NCBI GenBank assembly: GCA_945867255.1
Contig: CAMBHV010000044.1
Location: 1 to 8,380 of the forward strand
DNA length: 8,380 bases
DNA from: an uncultured Clostridia bacterium
Lineage (GTDB): Bacteria; Bacillota; Clostridia; Oscillospirales; Ruminococcaceae
Direction: 5' to 3'
Shown: positions 1 to 6,349 of the stretch, piece after piece
How the letters are laid out: each line of letters opens with the position of its first letter
How positions within the stretch are numbered: position 1 is the stretch's first letter
Translations under genes and position numbers: made by a program
The notes under the pieces: model-generated
What the model was told of the DNA's origin: nothing
What the model saw: the letters and a program-made list of their open reading frames with translations, nothing else
The model's database searches: none

Positions 1-69
1 TTCGAGGCAACTTCCGGGTATTCTTGTGTCGGACCCGGAGAACACCAATAATCCAAAGGAGGAATGTCC

Positions 70-1257
70 ATGGTATCTGGTCGACTGACCGAAAAAAACG
101 GATATTTTTATATTGTGCTCAGCTACAAAGGCCCCAACGGCAAGCGGGTGCAGAAATGGCAGGGTACCGGGCTGCCGGTGAAAGGCAACAAGAAAAAGGC
201 CGAGGATCTGCTGCGGCAGGCCCGCCATAGCTTTGCGCCGCCTGCACCTGATCGTTCCACTGACCTAAGCCCAGACATGCTGTTCAGTGATTATATGCTT
301 TACTGGCTGAAAATTATCCGGACTTCTGTGGAACCAACCACCTGGTCCAGCTACTGTTTCAACGTGAAGGACCATATCGTACCGTACTTCGAACCCACCG
401 GCATCACCTTAGATGGATTGAAAGCCAGCCATATTCAAAATTTCTACCTTCACGAGCTAGAAACCCTAAAAGCCACAAGTGTAATCAAGTTTCATGCTAA
501 CATGCACAAAGCTCTGAAATATGCGGTGAAGTTAGATCTTATTCCCGGCAACCCAGTAGACAAGGTAGAGAGGCCAAAGCTGCAGAAGTATATGTCCTCT
601 TACTATACCGCCCAGGAGATGGAGGAGTTGTTCCAAGCGGCCCGAGGCAGTCGTCTGGAACTGATCATCCAATTTGCGGCATTTTATGGACTGCGCCGCA
701 GCGAAGTACTGGGCCTGCGGTGGGACGCCATCGACTTTGAGGCTGGAACGCTGACGATCCGGCACATTGTCACCAGTGCAAATATTGAAGGTAAGCACGT
801 TCTCATCCAGGCCGACCGGGCCAAGACCAAGTCCAGCCTGCGGACTTTGCCGCTGGTGGAGGGTTTCGTCCAGCGGCTGAAGGAGTTGAAGGAACAGCAG
901 GAATACAACGAGCGGCTCTGCGGAAATTGCTATAACAAAAAATACAAAGGATATCTGTTCGTAGATGAGATGGGAAATCTCATTCTTCCCAATGCAGTTT
1001 CCGAGAATTTCGGAAAGCTCCTGAAAGCACATGGTCTGCGGCATATCCGCTTCCATGATTTACGGCACTCCTGCGCCAGTCTGCTGCTGAAACAGGGTGT
1101 GCCCATGAAACAAATTCAGGAATGGCTGGGCCACAGCGACATCTCCACCACGGCGAACATCTACGCTCATCTGGATTCCCAGTCAAAGCAGCTCAGCGCC
1201 GCCACAATGGAGAAAGCCTTGGCGCTGCCCGAGGAGCTGCCCGAAAAACGGTGGTAA
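70..1257 (+). CDS. Tyrosine-recombinase integrase of a mobile element
   Basis: This 395-residue protein should catalyse site-specific insertion and excision of the element whose end lies here. Residues about 3-46 resemble the small arm-type DNA-binding domain of Tn916/phage integrases, about 70-160 the SAM-like core-binding domain, and about 175-375 the catalytic domain. The catalytic set is visible: Arg209 in GLRRSEVLGLRW, Lys254 in TKSSLRT, His329 and Arg332 in HDLRH, His355 in LGHSD, and the nucleophile Tyr365 in NIYAHL. All are present, so it should be active. A CGNC pair (284-287) lies before the last catalytic block. An in-frame ATG at 64 sits one base after AGGAGG (57-62), too close for initiation. 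The ATG at 70 has a 7-base gap and is chosen. The gene points toward the tRNA-Ser 78 bp downstream, as is usual for tRNA-targeting elements. Whether the element is a phage or an ICE cannot be told from here. Confidence 0.95.
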   Translation: MVSGRLTEKNGYFYIVLSYKGPNGKRVQKWQGTGLPVKGNKKKAEDLLRQARHSFAPPAPDRSTDLSPDMLFSDYMLYWLKIIRTSVEPTTWSSYCFNVKDHIVPYFEPTGITLDGLKASHIQNFYLHELETLKATSVIKFHANMHKALKYAVKLDLIPGNPVDKVERPKLQKYMSSYYTAQEMEELFQAARGSRLELIIQFAAFYGLRRSEVLGLRWDAIDFEAGTLTIRHIVTSANIEGKHVLIQADRAKTKSSLRTLPLVEGFVQRLKELKEQQEYNERLCGNCYNKKYKGYLFVDEMGNLILPNAVSENFGKLLKAHGLRHIRFHDLRHSCASLLLKQGVPMKQIQEWLGHSDISTTANIYAHLDSQSKQLSAATMEKALALPEELPEKRW

Positions 1258-1290
1258 GGCAAGAAAAAATGTTGTCTGCGTCAGGACGAT

Positions 1291-1334
1291 AAAAAACGGC
1301 GCTATGCCGATAAACCTCGACATAGCGCCATTTT
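1291..1334. terminator. Bidirectional terminator between integrase and tRNA-Ser
   Basis: A perfect 9-bp stem (GGCGCTATG at 1298-1306 with CATAGCGCC at 1321-1329) encloses a 14-base loop. On the minus strand the stem is followed by GTTTTTT, a good terminator for the tRNA transcript. On the plus strand it is followed by ATTTT, a weaker tail for the integrase transcript. The convergent arrangement suits a shared terminator. Confidence 0.8.
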
Positions 1335-1335
1335 C

Positions 1336-1426
1336 TGGCGGAGACGGTGGGATTCGAACCCACGTGCCCATCTCTGGACAAAACGATTTCGAGTCGTTCT
1401 CGTTACGACCACTTCGATACGTCTCC
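1336..1426 (-). tRNA. tRNA-Ser (anticodon CGA), intact
   Basis: A complete class II tRNA reads on the minus strand. Acceptor arm GGAGACG (5' end at 1426) pairs with CGTCTCC. The D stem is TCG/CGA and the anticodon stem is AACGA/TCGTT around loop CTCGAAA (1387-1393), giving anticodon CGA, which reads UCG codons. The long variable arm (TGTCC/GGGCA) is characteristic of serine tRNA. The T stem is GTGGG/CCCAC around TTCGAAT. The discriminator is G and CCA is encoded (1336-1338). The 3' end faces the integrase. No promoter is obvious directly upstream; the nearest strong one is at 1650-1678, beyond the broken tRNA copy. Confidence 0.96.
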
Positions 1427-1450
1427 ATATTTAATTTTCAAGCACCGCCT

Positions 1451-1490
1451 TGCAAGATATTTGGAAAAATGCAAGATTTCGATGCAAGAT
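1451..1490. repeat. Three direct TGCAAGAT repeats, possible integrase arm sites
   Basis: TGCAAGAT occurs three times in the same orientation, at 1451-1458, 1470-1477 and 1483-1490 (start-to-start 19 and 13 bp). They lie between the intact tRNA-Ser and the broken tRNA-Ser in otherwise non-coding AT-rich DNA. Short directly repeated sites near an attachment core are typical of the arm-type binding sites of tyrosine integrases. That assignment is inference; the repeats are directly seen. If correct, this stretch belongs to the mobile element and not to the host chromosome. Confidence 0.5.
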
Positions 1491-1576
1491 AACGCAGGAA
1501 AAATCGGATGCACACCCAAGGAAAAGCCCACTGTTAAGCCATTCCTTGCGGACAAATTGACCAAAAGGCGAGAGTC

Positions 1577-1616
1577 TTTCGAGTCAGCCCCGTTATGACC
1601 GCTTCGATACCGCTGC
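1577..1616 (-). pseudogene. 5' half of a second tRNA-Ser(CGA), cut at the anticodon loop
   Basis: From its 5' end at 1616 the minus strand aligns without gaps to the first 40 bases of the intact tRNA-Ser, with 31 of 40 identical. The acceptor strand is GCAGCGG, then TA, D stem TCG/CGG, and the D loop with GGTC. The 5' anticodon stem is GCTGA and the complete loop is CTCGAAA (1577-1583). Similarity ends exactly after the loop: the expected 3' anticodon strand TCAGC is replaced by GACTC, and no T arm or acceptor 3' strand follows. A TTTGTCC stretch (1550-1556) weakly recalls a variable arm. The nine differences mean this is a tRNA paralogue or orthologue, not a fresh duplicate. The fragment cannot fold into a functional tRNA. 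A break at the anticodon loop matches one of the known crossover positions of tRNA-targeting integrases. Confidence 0.75.
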
Positions 1617-1625
1617 ACGGATATG

Positions 1626-1641
1626 GCCGCACATGTGCGGC
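1626..1641. promoter_or_regulatory. Perfect 16-bp palindrome in the tRNA leader
   Basis: GCCGCACATGTGCGGC is a perfect palindrome. By promoter geometry it starts only one or two bases inside the minus-strand transcript (predicted start near 1643) and ends 9 bp before the broken tRNA. It could be a repressor operator or a 5' hairpin of the precursor RNA. Nothing in the window identifies a binding protein. Confidence 0.45.
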
Positions 1642-1649
1642 GCTTATCT

Positions 1650-1678
1650 ATTATAGCAAAAAGGAAAGGCAGCGTCAA
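1650..1678 (-). promoter_or_regulatory. Strong sigma-A promoter of the tRNA-Ser transcript
   Basis: On the minus strand the -35 box TTGACG (1673-1678) and the -10 box TATAAT (1650-1655) are separated by exactly 17 bp. That is nearly perfect for the housekeeping sigma factor. Transcription would start near 1643 and read through the broken tRNA-Ser, the TGCAAGAT repeats and the intact tRNA-Ser to the terminator at about 1291-1334. It is the best candidate promoter for the intact tRNA. Confidence 0.8.
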
Positions 1679-1721
1679 TCAAAAAGCCCGGTTTTCCATG
1701 GCCAAGCCACAAGAAAAGGGG

Positions 1722-1749
1722 TTTCTACGAAAAAAAGATGTGATATAAT
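1722..1749 (+). promoter_or_regulatory. Promoter of the enzyme I-like gene
   Basis: A consensus -10 box TATAAT (1744-1749) is preceded by TG one base upstream (1741-1742), an extended -10. A weak -35 candidate TTTCTA (1722-1727) stands 16 bp upstream. The predicted start is near 1756, giving a leader of about 80 bases. The promoter is divergent from the tRNA promoter. Confidence 0.65.
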
Positions 1750-1777
1750 AACCTAAAAGAAAGCCGCCTGTGTGCGG

Positions 1778-1806
1778 GTATACATCTGCACGACGCAGGT
1801 ATATAC
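1778..1806 (+). promoter_or_regulatory. Leader hairpin or operator before the enzyme I-like gene
   Basis: A 12-bp imperfect inverted repeat (1778-1789 with 1795-1806) surrounds a 5-base loop. Ten pairs are Watson-Crick, one is G-T and one is mismatched. It lies inside the predicted leader, 14 bp before the ribosome-binding site, and has no T run, so it is not an intrinsic terminator. It may be a regulator's binding site or an RNA hairpin affecting translation; which one is unknown. Confidence 0.4.
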
Positions 1807-1835
1807 ATCGTAAAGCGAAAAAGGAGGCCTGTGGG

Positions 1836-3443
1836 ATGGAACTTGTAAAAGGAATGGCAGCATCGGCCGGTCTTGCGGTTGGCACTGTTCGAAGGCTTCG
1901 CCATGTCCAGACAGGCCTTGGGCGCGTTATAATGAGCCCCACGCAGGAGTATGAAAGTTTCTGTACCGCGGCACAAACCGCCCGTGCACAGCTGCAGGAT
2001 TTGGAGCAAAGGGCAGACAGCACACAAAAGGATATCCTTGCCGCCCAGCGTATGATGTTGGATGATGAGGGCCTGCGTGAAGAAATTGCCAGGTACATCA
2101 AAGCGGGGGCTGGGGCCGCCGCAGCGGTGGAACGCGCGGCGGGTATCTTTGCGGGGCGTATCCGTGCACTGGATAACGACTATATGCGAGAGAGAGCATG
2201 CGATGTGCTGGACGCGTGTTATCGTGTGGTAGAAGTGCTGGATGATAACCCGCGGCAGATTTTGCAGCTTTCGGGCCCGGCCATTATTGCTGCACATGAA
2301 ATATATCCCACTGATATTTTCATGTTGGACAGAAGCCTGCTTTTGGGGTTTATTACGGCACAGAGCTCTGTAAATGCGCATGCTGCGCAACTTGCGCGCA
2401 CTATGGGCATCCCCGCAGTAGTAATGGCAGGGGAGGCCTTTCTGGAGCACTGTGACGGGCACCTCGCTGCATTGGACGGGAAGTGCGGCGAAGCGTATCT
2501 GGACCCGGACGAAGGTACCAAGGCGCGCTTTTCTCACAGCATCCGCCTTTTGCGCCGACGCAGCCTTACCAGAGAGAAACTGCGTGAAGCGGTGTGCATC
2601 ACAAGGGATGGAACGCGCATTACGCTAATGGCGAACTGTGCAACACAAAGTGGCGTGGCGCAGGCCATGCAGGAGGGCGCGGAAGGTATTGGACTTTTAC
2701 AAAGCGAATATCAGCTTCTTGCAGGAAGCGAGGCAAATGAGGATGCGCAGGTGCGCTTTTATTCGCAGTGCCTAGCAAACGCAAAAGGAAAACCTGTAAC
2801 CATTGCCACATATGATCTCAGTGCAGACAAACAGCCGCCAGGCTTTGAAGTGCAGCCGGAGAAAAATCCGGCGCTGGGTTTGCGAGGCGTGCGGTACAGC
2901 CTGGCACATCCGCAGCTTTTGCGCAGCCAGTTTGCGGCTATGTTGCGCGCGGGTGTAGCGGGCCGTCTGCAGGTGGCGCTTCCCATGGTATCTTCCCGGG
3001 AAGAATTGGAATGTGCGTTGAATATATTATATGAGACCAAACGCGAACTTCGCCACACAAAACAGTTGTTTCAGGAAAATGTACCCGTGGGCGTGATCAT
3101 AGAAACACCGGCAGCTGCCCTGTGCGCACAGGAGTTGGCGCAGAAGGCTTCGTTTTTCAGCATCGACCTTGCAAACCTCGCACAGTATACACATGCGGCA
3201 GACAGAACGCAAGCCGATGTGCAGCCCTATTTTTCCGTTGCTTCACAGGCTATGCAGCAGCTGGTGGGCCTGACGGTGGAAGCTGCCAAAAGGGCCAACA
3301 TTCCATTGGTGTTATGCTGTGACAGCGCGGCGCGCCCTACTACGGTGGAAACCTATGCGCGCTTGGGAGTGCGCTGCTTTTCTTTGGCGGCCAGCGAACT
3401 TTTGCCTACCAAAGAGTATCTGATGGGTCTGAACCTGCAATAA
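1836..3443 (+). CDS. PTS enzyme I-like protein with altered PEP site
   Basis: This 535-residue protein is homologous over its whole length to PTS enzyme I (PtsI), which takes phosphate from phosphoenolpyruvate and passes it to HPr. PtsI usually has about 570-575 residues. The N-terminal GMAASAGLAVG block and helical HPr-binding region (about 20-140) are present. The phospho-histidine is kept as His182, but its GGRTSH signature reads SSVNAH. In the C-terminal barrel Arg350 (NPALGLRGVR), Glu423 (ETPAA), Arg457 (ADR) and the active-site Cys494 remain. However, the PEP-binding arginine of the GLxRTE motif is Gln289, that of the RTLDIGGDK motif is Ala324, and the metal-binding aspartate of GTNDL is Asn447. 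PEP-dependent phosphorylation is therefore doubtful; it is more likely a divergent paralogue than the main PtsI. The ATG is set by AAGGAGG (1821-1827) at 8 bases. No HPr or EII gene is nearby. Confidence 0.85.
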   Translation: MELVKGMAASAGLAVGTVRRLRHVQTGLGRVIMSPTQEYESFCTAAQTARAQLQDLEQRADSTQKDILAAQRMMLDDEGLREEIARYIKAGAGAAAAVERAAGIFAGRIRALDNDYMRERACDVLDACYRVVEVLDDNPRQILQLSGPAIIAAHEIYPTDIFMLDRSLLLGFITAQSSVNAHAAQLARTMGIPAVVMAGEAFLEHCDGHLAALDGKCGEAYLDPDEGTKARFSHSIRLLRRRSLTREKLREAVCITRDGTRITLMANCATQSGVAQAMQEGAEGIGLLQSEYQLLAGSEANEDAQVRFYSQCLANAKGKPVTIATYDLSADKQPPGFEVQPEKNPALGLRGVRYSLAHPQLLRSQFAAMLRAGVAGRLQVALPMVSSREELECALNILYETKRELRHTKQLFQENVPVGVIIETPAAALCAQELAQKASFFSIDLANLAQYTHAADRTQADVQPYFSVASQAMQQLVGLTVEAAKRANIPLVLCCDSAARPTTVETYARLGVRCFSLAASELLPTKEYLMGLNLQ

Positions 3444-3483
3444 TAGAAAGGCCCTTGGTACAAAAAGTGAGATAAAATGATGG

Positions 3484-3520
3484 AAAAAGCCCGGGGCCTT
3501 AAAAAGCCCCGGGCTTTAAT
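3484..3520. terminator. Bidirectional terminator between enzyme I-like gene and degV
   Basis: A perfect 12-bp stem (AAAGCCCGGGGC at 3486-3497 with GCCCCGGGCTTT at 3506-3517) closes an 8-base loop. On the minus strand it ends in TTTTT, a strong terminator for degV. On the plus strand it ends in CTTTAATT, a weaker but plausible end for the enzyme I-like transcript. It sits in the 123-bp gap between the two convergent genes. Confidence 0.9.
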
Positions 3521-3566
3521 TGACAATATAACCTTATGACACCATGCAAAGGATAACCAATTGTGA

Positions 3567-4442
3567 TTAATCGCGGTTTTCAGCCAGGAAGAACAGAGCT
3601 ACCGTGCCGGGGCCGGAATGCGCGCCAATCACCGGCCCAATAGGATTTGTGTAGATTTCGCTGGTGCCGAATTGTTGCCGGATCTGTTCAGCCACATATT
3701 CCACGTCTGCCTCGCAGTCACCATGGCTGATAAATACGGTTTGATGCTGGTTATCGATGCCCGTTTTAGCCATATGGGCAACCAGAGCATCTAAACTCTG
3801 ACGGCGGCCACGCACTTTTTCCATGGGGATCAGGTGTCCTTCGTTATCTACATGAAGCACGGGCTTGATAGCCAGCATAGTGCCAAAAAATGCCGCCGCA
3901 CCGGATACGCGTCCGCCGCGCTTCAAATGGTTCAGATCATCCACAGTGAACCAGTGTGCCAGATGCAGGCGGTTGTCTTCCACCCACTGGGCCACTTGCT
4001 CAATGGTTTTGCCCTTTGCGCGCTCCTGGCAGGCCAGGTATACCATCAGGCCCTCGCCCATTGAGGCACCCAGTGTATCCACACACAGAACCTTGCGCTC
4101 TGGATATTCTTCGGCCAGTTCTTCAAACGCGATACGGGCATTGTTGTATGTACCCGAAAGGCCGGAAGAAAATGCAAGATATAATACATCCTCACCGCCG
4201 GCCAAAATGGGTGCCACGGTCTCTTTAAAGTCCATGGGGTTAATCTGGCTGGTGGTAGGCATGCTGCCGGCCCGAACTTTACTATAAAATTCTTTGTAGG
4301 ACATGTCCGCCTCATCTGGCGTGTTGCGATACGTTTTCCCATCCATGGTGAACAACATGGGAAGTATGGTGACATCCATCTTCTTTACCAGTTCAGGCGA
4401 GAGATCCGTAGTGGAATCGGTTAAAATGCGATAAGACGCCAT
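3567..4442 (-). CDS. DegV family fatty-acid-binding protein
   Basis: The 291-residue protein is a typical DegV/FakB. These cytoplasmic proteins bind one fatty acid and, with a FakA kinase, present it for phosphorylation to acyl-phosphate for membrane lipid synthesis. Visible landmarks in order: N-terminal ILTDSTTDL (6-14), PTTSQ (62-66) at the carboxylate pocket, SSGLSGT (92-98), HLKRGGR (172-178), KPVL (193-196), and the C-terminal GPVIGAHSGPG with His275. Length is normal and no key motif is missing. AAGGAGG (4450-4456) lies 7 bases before the ATG. No FakA kinase is in the window, so the lipid role rests on family knowledge. It is 75 bp downstream of the membrane-protein gene on the same strand and may be co-transcribed. 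A TATACT box before it lacks a clear -35. Confidence 0.93.
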   Translation of the reverse strand: MASYRILTDSTTDLSPELVKKMDVTILPMLFTMDGKTYRNTPDEADMSYKEFYSKVRAGSMPTTSQINPMDFKETVAPILAGGEDVLYLAFSSGLSGTYNNARIAFEELAEEYPERKVLCVDTLGASMGEGLMVYLACQERAKGKTIEQVAQWVEDNRLHLAHWFTVDDLNHLKRGGRVSGAAAFFGTMLAIKPVLHVDNEGHLIPMEKVRGRRQSLDALVAHMAKTGIDNQHQTVFISHGDCEADVEYVAEQIRQQFGTSEIYTNPIGPVIGAHSGPGTVALFFLAENRD

Positions 4443-4517
4443 GAAAAATCCTCCTTCAAGAGAAAAATGGGGATAAACCCCACCCCTTAGTATAACATAT
4501 ATGTACGCAACTTTCTA

Positions 4518-5207
4518 TTATTTTTCTGTGGTGCAGCGGCGAAACCGGGCCAGAATACGCTCTTCGAAGAGAAGGCACAAAAATGCCACGATGCCAGTGA
4601 TGGCAAACACGGCTGCCGACACCTTCCATGCGCCATTTGCAAACTGGTTTGCGGCAAATGTGCTGGTGAGCACCGATGGGATGCGTGCCAAGGTAGAAAT
4701 AAGCAAAAATTGCCATGCAGGCAGGGGCAGAAATGGACCAAGATAGGTGAGAATATCCTTGGGGGTGCCGGGAATAAAAAAGACGAGAAACACCATAAAA
4801 CGAATGTGAGCCTTATCGTGAAGGAAACGATACTTCGAAAGAGTTTTTTCGTCAATTTTGTTTACGTGGAATAACCGGATGAATGCGTAGATCATACAGC
4901 TTGCCAGCAGAATGCCGCAAAGGCAAAGTGCAAGCCCTCCCCAGGTGCCATACAGGAGCCCAGCGGCCAGTTCCACCATTTCGCCTGGGAGGAAAGCCAC
5001 CACCACCTGAAGAAGTTGGATGCCAAGAAAAAGGAACACTCCGGCCACGCCGCGCCCGCGGACGAATTCGATAAAAGCGTCTCGTGCGCTCTCCTGGGTA
5101 AGAATAGCCCAAATCTCTTTTCGATATGTAAGGCCAACTCCGGCCAGAATCAGAACTGCAAGTACGCCAAGCACCTGCCCGGCGTGTTTTTTACACCATT
5201 GTTTCAT
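4518..5207 (-). CDS. VTT/TVP38 (DedA-like) integral membrane protein
   Basis: This is a 229-residue polytopic membrane protein of the TVP38/TMEM64 (VTT domain) family, relatives of DedA proteins linked to lipid scrambling or transport across the cytoplasmic membrane. Hydrophobic segments lie at about 11-27, 54-72, 80-112 (probably with a re-entrant part), 137-160, 165-182 and 196-214. The paired family motifs LPGEMVELAAGLLYG (73-87) and FFIPGTPKDILTYLGP (143-158) are clear. A basic C-terminal tail follows the last helix. The ATG at 5213 touches its AAGGA (5214-5218), whereas the in-frame ATG at 5207 has a workable 7-base gap, so the shorter form is preferred. The substrate is unknown. Confidence 0.88.
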   Translation of the reverse strand: MKQWCKKHAGQVLGVLAVLILAGVGLTYRKEIWAILTQESARDAFIEFVRGRGVAGVFLFLGIQLLQVVVAFLPGEMVELAAGLLYGTWGGLALCLCGILLASCMIYAFIRLFHVNKIDEKTLSKYRFLHDKAHIRFMVFLVFFIPGTPKDILTYLGPFLPLPAWQFLLISTLARIPSVLTSTFAANQFANGAWKVSAAVFAITGIVAFLCLLFEERILARFRRCTTEK

Positions 5208-5604
5208 TTTCATTCCTTATATTCTTCCCATGTGATGCCACCACACATGATGATTTTTGCGGCTTGCTTATCTACATAACGAGGATGCCTGGGCTCCTAC
5301 GTCACACCGGTGGCGATTTCTTTGAAATACCAAAAGGGAAATTCGTGTTTAGCCCCCGTGTATCTGAAGCCGGATGAATGATGATATGGCATGGAAATTG
5401 GCTAAGGGGCTGAGAAAGAGAAATATCAGCCCGCGCAGGCAGCACCGGCCGCAAAGCCAAGGTTGTGTTTCTGGTGCCGGGAAAGCGCAACTCACGGCGG
5501 AGCGCTGTTGGGGTTTATTTATAAGACTGCTCTTCATCCACAGGTGTTTTTTCGACAATATATCAACTGCTTTGCACACCGCGGGCAAGAAAGAGACCAA
5601 GAGG
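5208..5604. other. Non-coding stretch between rsmE and the membrane-protein gene
   Basis: About 400 bp carry no convincing gene. The short open frames on both strands lack ribosome-binding sites and family-like sequence. One perfect 7-bp hairpin is present (GGGCTGA 5407-5413 with TCAGCCC 5426-5432, 12-base loop), plus a GCACC/GGTGC pair further right. Neither is followed by a T run. I recognise no tRNA, tmRNA, SRP RNA, RNase P RNA or known riboswitch core, no clear terminator for rsmE, and no clear promoter for the membrane-protein gene, although both might be expected here. Confidence 0.6.
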
Positions 5605-6324
5605 TTATTGTAAATTGCCGGTTAGTGCCATAGTGACAGCCAATGCAGCGATGGGGGCTGTTTCACAGCGCAGGATGCGTGGCCCAAGCCCTACCGGGAT
5701 AAGGCCGGCGGCGCTGGCGGCTTGCGCTTCCTGTTCGGAAAAACCGCCCTCACTACCGGTGACGATGGCAATGGAGTTCCCATTATCCAGCTGGCTATGC
5801 AAAGATGCGCCGCCTTTTTCGTAACAGAATACGGCTGTATCAGCCTGGGATGCCTCGGATAGCATCTGGCCATATGTAAGAGGAAGCCCAATCTCCGGCA
5901 CAACACCGCGCCCTGACTGTTTGGCGGCCTCTAATGCGATGCGGGCATACCTCTCGTGTTTTTTTTCTTCGTTTTTTGGCGTAGCTACGCAGAACCGGCT
6001 GAAAAACGGAACGATGCGAGCCGCGCCAAGTTCAGTAGCCTTTTGTATGATAAATTCCAGCTTGTCCTGCTTGGGATATCCCACATATAGGGTAACATGT
6101 GTGGAAGGTTCTGACACACTTTTTGAGCTGGAAAGAATATCTAATTCAGCACGCATGGGGGAAGGAAGACAAAGCCTGCAAAAATGATCGATGCCGTGCC
6201 CATCACATACAATAACTTCCTGCCCGGCCTGGGCGCGCATTACCACGCAAAGATGCCGGGAATCGGCTTCGCTGAGCCATATCTTGCCTGTGCTGATTTC
6301 AGAAGAAAAGTAACGATGCGGCAC
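5605..6324 (-). CDS. rsmE: 16S rRNA (uracil-1498-N3)-methyltransferase RsmE
   Basis: RsmE methylates N3 of U1498 in helix 44 of 16S rRNA within the 30S subunit, using S-adenosylmethionine. The 239-residue protein has the N-terminal PUA-like domain (HRYFSSE at 3-9, about 1-70) and the SPOUT (trefoil-knot) methyltransferase domain. The latter shows KQDKLEFIIQKATELG (85-100), AAKQSGRG (133-140), TGSEGGFSEQE (189-199, where most relatives have GPEGG) and the knot motif LGPRILRCETAPI (213-225). The open frame extends to an ATG at 6390, inside prmA. A GTG at 6324 has AAGGAGG 8 bases upstream and starts exactly where the family begins (VPHRYF), so GTG is chosen. prmA ends only 25 bp upstream, the common prmA-rsmE pair, so the two are probably co-transcribed. 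Confidence 0.94.
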   Translation of the reverse strand: MPHRYFSSEISTGKIWLSEADSRHLCVVMRAQAGQEVIVCDGHGIDHFCRLCLPSPMRAELDILSSSKSVSEPSTHVTLYVGYPKQDKLEFIIQKATELGAARIVPFFSRFCVATPKNEEKKHERYARIALEAAKQSGRGVVPEIGLPLTYGQMLSEASQADTAVFCYEKGGASLHSQLDNGNSIAIVTGSEGGFSEQEAQAASAAGLIPVGLGPRILRCETAPIAALAVTMALTGNLQ

Positions 6325-6349
6325 GCCGCACACCTCCTTGTGAACTTCT

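Noticed and set aside
64..69. ATG at 64 as the integrase start.
   Set aside because: Only one base separates it from AGGAGG; the ATG at 70 has normal spacing.
1..88. Possible 3' end of a gene upstream of the integrase (for example an excisionase), with stops at 49-51 or 86-88 in two frames.
   Set aside because: Too few codons to choose a frame or recognise a family; neither tail matches an excisionase end that I know.
1451..1490. TGCAAGAT repeats as a CRISPR array.
   Set aside because: The units are 8 bp with 5- and 11-bp gaps, far too short for CRISPR repeats and spacers.
1501..1576. A degraded 3' half of the broken tRNA-Ser following a short insertion after the anticodon loop.
   Set aside because: Only a TTTGTCC stretch and a GTGGG resemble variable-arm and T-stem pieces; no T loop or matching acceptor strand is visible.
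1725..2537. Long minus-strand open frame opposite the enzyme I-like gene.
   Set aside because: It is antisense to a clear protein family over its length, has no ribosome-binding site and its translation resembles nothing.
4463..4482. Short hairpin (TGGGG/CCCCA) followed by TTTTT on the minus strand, between the membrane-protein gene and degV.
   Set aside because: The 5-bp stem is weak and lies directly before the degV ribosome-binding site; not enough to call a terminator.
5349..5613. Short open frames on both strands in the gap after rsmE.
   Set aside because: They lack ribosome-binding sites, have no family-like features, and overlap each other on opposite strands.
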